NCBI GenBank assembly: GCA_900556285.1
Contig: USOF01000040.1
Location: 1-8,332 of the forward strand
Length of the DNA stretch: 8,332 nt
Source of the DNA: an uncultured Collinsella sp.
Lineage (GTDB): Bacteria > Actinomycetota > Coriobacteriia > Coriobacteriales > Coriobacteriaceae
Reading direction: 5' to 3'
Shown: piece after piece, positions 5,741 through 8,332 of the stretch
Layout of the letters: each line of letters starts with the position of its first letter
Position numbering within the stretch: the first letter of the stretch is position 1
Position numbers and translations under genes: made by a program
The notes under the pieces: generated by a model
What the model was told of the DNA's origin: nothing
The model's database searches: none
Seen by the model: the letters and a program-made list of their open reading frames with translations, nothing else

Positions 5741-7183
5741 ATGGCAGAATCTCGTGCGGAGCGTAGGGCTCGTCGTGCTTTGGTGGAGGCGGTTGAGGGG
5801 TCGAAGGAGGAGAAATCTTCTACGAAATCCAAGTCTTCTAAAGCTGCAAAAAGCAAATCGGCTAAGGGCAAGGCCAAGCGTCCCGGCTCTCGTCGGAACG
5901 AGGATAAGGCATCTCAGACTCGCTCCAAGCGCTCGCATAAAGATCAGGTTTCGTCTGCGCGTAAGGCTGTGGACCCCAAGTCTCCCTGTTCGATCATGAA
6001 AGCTTGCGGTGGGTGTACGGCGCTCAATCGTCCTTATAAGAAGCAGTTGGCAGCCAAGCAGGCCGCCATGGAGGAGCTTTTTGCTACCCTTTGCGAGCGC
6101 GAGGGCATTAGCGTCGACCCCATTCGCGGTATGGGCGTCACCCTGGGCGACCCGGGCAAATATCCTGCGCCGCGCGGTTTTCGCCATAAGGCCGCCACTC
6201 CCTTTGCTCCCGGTAAGGAGGGTGCTGTCCGTTGCGGTTTCTTTGAGCGCGGCACGCACAAGATCGTTGCCGTACCCGAGTGTCCTGTCGAGGCACCGGG
6301 TGCCCGTCAGATTCTCAACGGCATCGCACGCGAAGCTGAGCGGCTGCATATTCCCGCCTTTAATGAGGACAAGCATCTTGGTTTGCTTCGCTATGCCGTC
6401 GTCCGCTGCGGTTGGCGTACCGACCAGGTCATGGTCACGCTCGTGACCGCTCAGCGCGACTTGCCGCATGCGCAGGAGTTCTTTGAGGCTGTCGCCGCGC
6501 TCAATCCGCACATCGTCACCGTCGCCCAAAACATCAACGGACGTCCCGGCAACGCCATCCTCGGCGAGGAAACCCGCATTGTATATGGCGCCGAGTGCAT
6601 GCGCGACCAGCTGCTCGGCTGCGAGTTCGATATCTCCCCCACCGCGTTCTACCAGACCAACCCGCAACAGACCGAGCTGCTCTATCAGCTCGCTATCGAC
6701 GGCATGGATTTGCACCAGGGCGATGTGCTCATGGATGCCTACTGTGGCAGCGGTACCATCGGTCTTTGCGCAGTTAAAGATGCCCAGAAAAAGGGCATCG
6801 GCATTATGCTGCTCGGCGTGGAGCGCAACCCGGCGGGCATTGCCGACGCACGTCGCAATGCCGAGCTCAACGGCCTCACCCGCAGCGCCTGGTTTATGGC
6901 CGACGACGCCACCGATTGCATCCTGGATGCCGCCGATAACAACGAGCGGGTCGATGTCCTTTCCATCGATCCGCCGCGCGCCGGCTCTACCCCCGAGTTC
7001 CTCGAAGCTGCCTGCGCGCTTAAGCCGCGCCGCATCACCTATATCAGCTGCAACCCCGTAACTCAAGAGCGCGACCTGCATCAGCTCCTCGACGGAGGCT
7101 ATTGCCTGCTCAAGATCACGCCCGTCGACATGTTCCCTCACACCGACCACACCGAGACCGTCGCGGTCCTCGAGCGCCGCTAA
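5741..7183 (+). CDS. rlmD: 23S rRNA (uracil-5-)-methyltransferase, RlmD/TrmA family, with iron-sulfur cluster
   Basis: A 480-residue SAM-dependent enzyme that methylates C5 of a uridine in RNA, most likely U1939 of 23S rRNA (E. coli numbering) by analogy to RlmD. Four cysteines for a [4Fe-4S] cluster are visible: C83, C89, C92 (CSIMKACGGC) and C181 (PECPVEAP). The SAM site is DAYCGSGTIG (332-341), followed by DPPR (410-413), the nucleophile C437 in SCNP, and the base E472 in FPHTDHTETVAVLER. Start ATG 5741 has GGAG six bases upstream; the frame is open further upstream, but there it crosses the 138-bp inverted repeat, which is not coding. Residues 1 to about 80 are an extended tail rich in Lys, Arg and Ser where E. 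coli RlmD has a TRAM domain; no TRAM-like pattern is seen. It could instead be an RlmC/RlmCD- or TrmA-type enzyme; the target base cannot be decided from sequence. The gene is monocistronic and converges on the PHP gene. Confidence 0.9.
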   Translation: MAESRAERRARRALVEAVEGSKEEKSSTKSKSSKAAKSKSAKGKAKRPGSRRNEDKASQTRSKRSHKDQVSSARKAVDPKSPCSIMKACGGCTALNRPYKKQLAAKQAAMEELFATLCEREGISVDPIRGMGVTLGDPGKYPAPRGFRHKAATPFAPGKEGAVRCGFFERGTHKIVAVPECPVEAPGARQILNGIAREAERLHIPAFNEDKHLGLLRYAVVRCGWRTDQVMVTLVTAQRDLPHAQEFFEAVAALNPHIVTVAQNINGRPGNAILGEETRIVYGAECMRDQLLGCEFDISPTAFYQTNPQQTELLYQLAIDGMDLHQGDVLMDAYCGSGTIGLCAVKDAQKKGIGIMLLGVERNPAGIADARRNAELNGLTRSAWFMADDATDCILDAADNNERVDVLSIDPPRAGSTPEFLEAACALKPRRITYISCNPVTQERDLHQLLDGGYCLLKITPVDMFPHTDHTETVAVLERR

Positions 7184-7210
7184 TCCACCCCGGTAGATTT
7201 TTGGGACAGG

Positions 7211-7247
7211 AAAGGGGGGCGGCCCGTCTGGACCGCCCCCCCCCTTT
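7211..7247. terminator. Bidirectional terminator between convergent genes
   Basis: AAAGGGGGGCGG (7211-7222) pairs with CCG, a run of nine C, and TTT (7233-7247), leaving three C unpaired. TTTCGTT follows on the plus strand, and the minus strand reads CCCCCCTTTCC after the stem. It sits between the stop of the methyltransferase gene (7183) and that of the PHP gene (7268) and can serve both. The nine-C run is a spot where sequence length may be unreliable. Confidence 0.75.
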
Positions 7248-7267
7248 CGTTGGACATATGAGTCTCG

Positions 7268-8089
7268 TTACATCCCCTTGCGCAGGTCGCATACGCCGGC
7301 TGCCGCCATCTCGCGCAGCAGCGTCTCGCGGTCGCGCGTCACGATCAGGTCCAGCGGGAAGTGAATCTCGTCGAGCATCTTGCGCGCGTGATCGAGCTTG
7401 CCAATGGCCATGCCAATGTGGGCATCGGTTGACACGCCAATGCCCACGCCCAGCTCGGCGCAGCGCTCGGCGATCTTGCGGCATACGGCCCAATGCTCAG
7501 TGTCGACACCGTGTTCAAGACTATGGTTGTTGATCTCGATAATCTTGTGCTTGGCCTTAGCTGCCAACAGCACCTCGTCGATATCGAACGGCACGCCCGA
7601 ACGTCCCGTGTGACCCAGCATGAACACCTTGGGGTACTCCAGGGCATTGATATACATCTCGGTCGTCTGGGCCAGCGTCGCGCCTTCAGCAATCTGCGGA
7701 TTATGCACGCTCGCAACCAAATAATCCAAATTTCGCGTAACCAAATCGAACAGCGAATGCTGACGGCTGTACGAATCACCGGCAATATCGAGCGTGACAG
7801 GAGTGTCCTCGCCAAACAGGCTTCCGTCCAGCGAAACGATATCGGCCTCGGCACCACGCAGCACCAGCACGCCGCTCCAAATGCGCGGCCAGATATCCTG
7901 GTTGATAAAGAATTGGTAACTGCGCAGGTCATTGGGGCAAGCCGTAACCATAGAGCTCAGATGGTCGGCAGATCCGAGCACCTGCAGGCCACGCTCTGCC
8001 GCCCAGTACACATTCTCCTCAATGGTCGAATATGCATGCGCAGAGAATATCGTATGGGTATGAATGTCACAAGAAAGCAGGTAGGGCAT
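7268..8089 (-). CDS. PHP-domain metal-dependent phosphohydrolase (YcdX-like)
   Basis: A 273-residue cytoplasmic protein of the PHP superfamily, whose members hydrolyse phosphate esters with two or three metal ions. All nine ligands expected for a trinuclear YcdX-type site are visible: H10 and H12 (DIHTHT), H18, H43 (SADH), E81 (GAEAD), H129 (SVHNP), H160 (LGHTG), D222 and H224 (STDAH). The length matches stand-alone PHP phosphatases rather than the domain fused to DNA polymerases. Start ATG 8087-8089 has AAGGAG (8095-8100) five bases upstream. No histidine biosynthesis genes are adjacent, so a histidinol-phosphatase role has no support from context; the substrate is unknown. It is transcribed towards the methyltransferase gene and ends at the shared terminator. 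Confidence 0.92.
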   Translation of the reverse strand: MPYLLSCDIHTHTIFSAHAYSTIEENVYWAAERGLQVLGSADHLSSMVTACPNDLRSYQFFINQDIWPRIWSGVLVLRGAEADIVSLDGSLFGEDTPVTLDIAGDSYSRQHSLFDLVTRNLDYLVASVHNPQIAEGATLAQTTEMYINALEYPKVFMLGHTGRSGVPFDIDEVLLAAKAKHKIIEINNHSLEHGVDTEHWAVCRKIAERCAELGVGIGVSTDAHIGMAIGKLDHARKMLDEIHFPLDLIVTRDRETLLREMAAAGVCDLRKGM

Positions 8090-8126
8090 CAGGTCTCCTT
8101 ATCTGGCACGGCCGTCGCTTATATTC

Positions 8127-8156
8127 ATTGTACGCATAGCCTTCGATAGTCGTAAA
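8127..8156 (-). promoter_or_regulatory. Candidate promoter of the PHP gene
   Basis: On the minus strand TTTACG (8151-8156, four of six) is separated by 18 bases from TACAAT (8127-8132, five of six). The transcript would begin near 8120, leaving a leader of about 30 bases with the ribosome binding site AAGGAG. Confidence 0.4.
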
Positions 8157-8189
8157 ACCACTCCATCCCAAAGACACAACGTCCATGAC

Positions 8190-8220
8190 AACGGGGTCTG
8201 GCTTAACACCAAACCCCGTT
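8190..8220 (-). terminator. Hairpin upstream of the PHP gene, possibly a terminator without T run
   Basis: AACGGGGT (8190-8197) pairs with ACCCCGTT (8213-8220), and TGG/CCA extends the stem after one position. As minus-strand RNA that position is a U-G wobble, giving a continuous 12-bp helix with a 7-base loop; as plus-strand RNA it is a C-A mismatch. So it probably acts in minus-strand RNA. No T run follows. It lies after the possible end of another minus-strand gene at 8255 and before the PHP promoter. Confidence 0.4.
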
Positions 8221-8254
8221 TCACGTAAAACATTGTAGGCAGAGCGCTTTACTT

Positions 8255-8306
8255 TTAACGATACTCGTCCGCCAACTGTTTCCAAGCGGGTAGCGAATTG
8301 ATAATC
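8255..8306 (-). CDS. Possible C-terminal end of an upstream gene (partial)
   Basis: On the minus strand the codons from 8305 read IINSLPAWKQLADEYR and stop at TAA 8255-8257. The composition resembles a real protein end, and the hairpin at 8190-8220 and the PHP promoter follow it as expected for a gene boundary. Only 16 residues are visible, so no family can be named. The other minus-strand frame, open to 8067, is the alternative. Confidence 0.25.
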
Positions 8307-8332
8307 CTGTCTCTTATACACATCTCCGAGCC
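8307..8332. other. Sequencing adapter left on the contig end (Tn5 mosaic end plus Nextera)
   Basis: CTGTCTCTTATACACATCT (8307-8325) is the 19-bp Tn5 mosaic end used in transposase-based library kits, and the following CCGAGCC (8326-8332) is the start of the Nextera read-2 adapter. The biological sequence therefore ends at about 8306. Any reading frame that begins in these bases, such as one starting MYKRQ on the minus strand, is an artefact. Confidence 0.97.

Noticed and set aside
5735..7150. 471-codon open frame on the minus strand opposite the methyltransferase gene
   Set aside because: It mirrors the catalytic domain of the methyltransferase; the plus-strand protein carries all catalytic motifs, the mirror carries none.
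8067..8321. 84-residue protein starting MYKRQ at the right edge
   Set aside because: Its start codon and first residues are translated adapter. The remaining frame is unsupported by any recognised motif.
1..8332. CRISPR array, tRNA, rRNA or insertion sequence
   Set aside because: I saw no regularly spaced repeats, no tRNA-like cloverleaf, no rRNA segment and no transposase or integrase frame.

Overview
This 8.3 kb window looks like one assembled contig from a high-G+C, human-gut-type actinomycete of the class Coriobacteriia, most likely Collinsella or a close relative. That placement is inference, from the G+C-rich codon use, a Tat-type lipoprotein solute-binding protein, an EF-G-like paralogue and the style of the proteins; no marker gene here settles it. 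The right end is not biological: the last 26 bases are the Tn5 mosaic end plus the start of a Nextera adapter, so the contig stops at about 8306.

Layout. (1) 1-645, plus strand: the C-terminal part of a secreted-type DNA/RNA non-specific endonuclease, cut by the left edge. (2) 760-2835, minus strand: an EF-G-like translational GTPase (EF-G2 type) with a strong ribosome binding site and a downstream terminator, but with an in-frame TAA at codon 54. (3) 2836-3132: its leader region and the terminator of the next unit. (4) 3133-5403, minus strand: a three-gene polar amino acid ABC importer operon (Tat lipoprotein binding protein, one permease, ATPase) with overlapping gene junctions. (5) 5404-5740: a divergent regulatory region with an operator-like repeat on the transporter side, a 138-bp long inverted-repeat element in the middle and a 14-bp palindrome on the methyltransferase side. 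(6) 5741-7183, plus strand: a [4Fe-4S] 23S rRNA (uracil-5-)-methyltransferase of the RlmD/TrmA family with a very basic N-terminal tail. (7) 7268-8089, minus strand: a PHP-domain phosphohydrolase with all nine metal ligands. (8) 8090-8306: spacer with a promoter candidate, a hairpin and possibly the last codons of another minus-strand gene.

The transporter genes clearly work together: the lipoprotein captures an amino acid outside the membrane, the permease (probably a homodimer) carries it across, and the ATPase drives the cycle. The other genes are independent housekeeping or accessory units separated by terminators. The two observations most worth following are the interrupted EF-G-like gene, whose G3 and G4 motifs are also non-canonical, and the nested 138-bp palindromic element.
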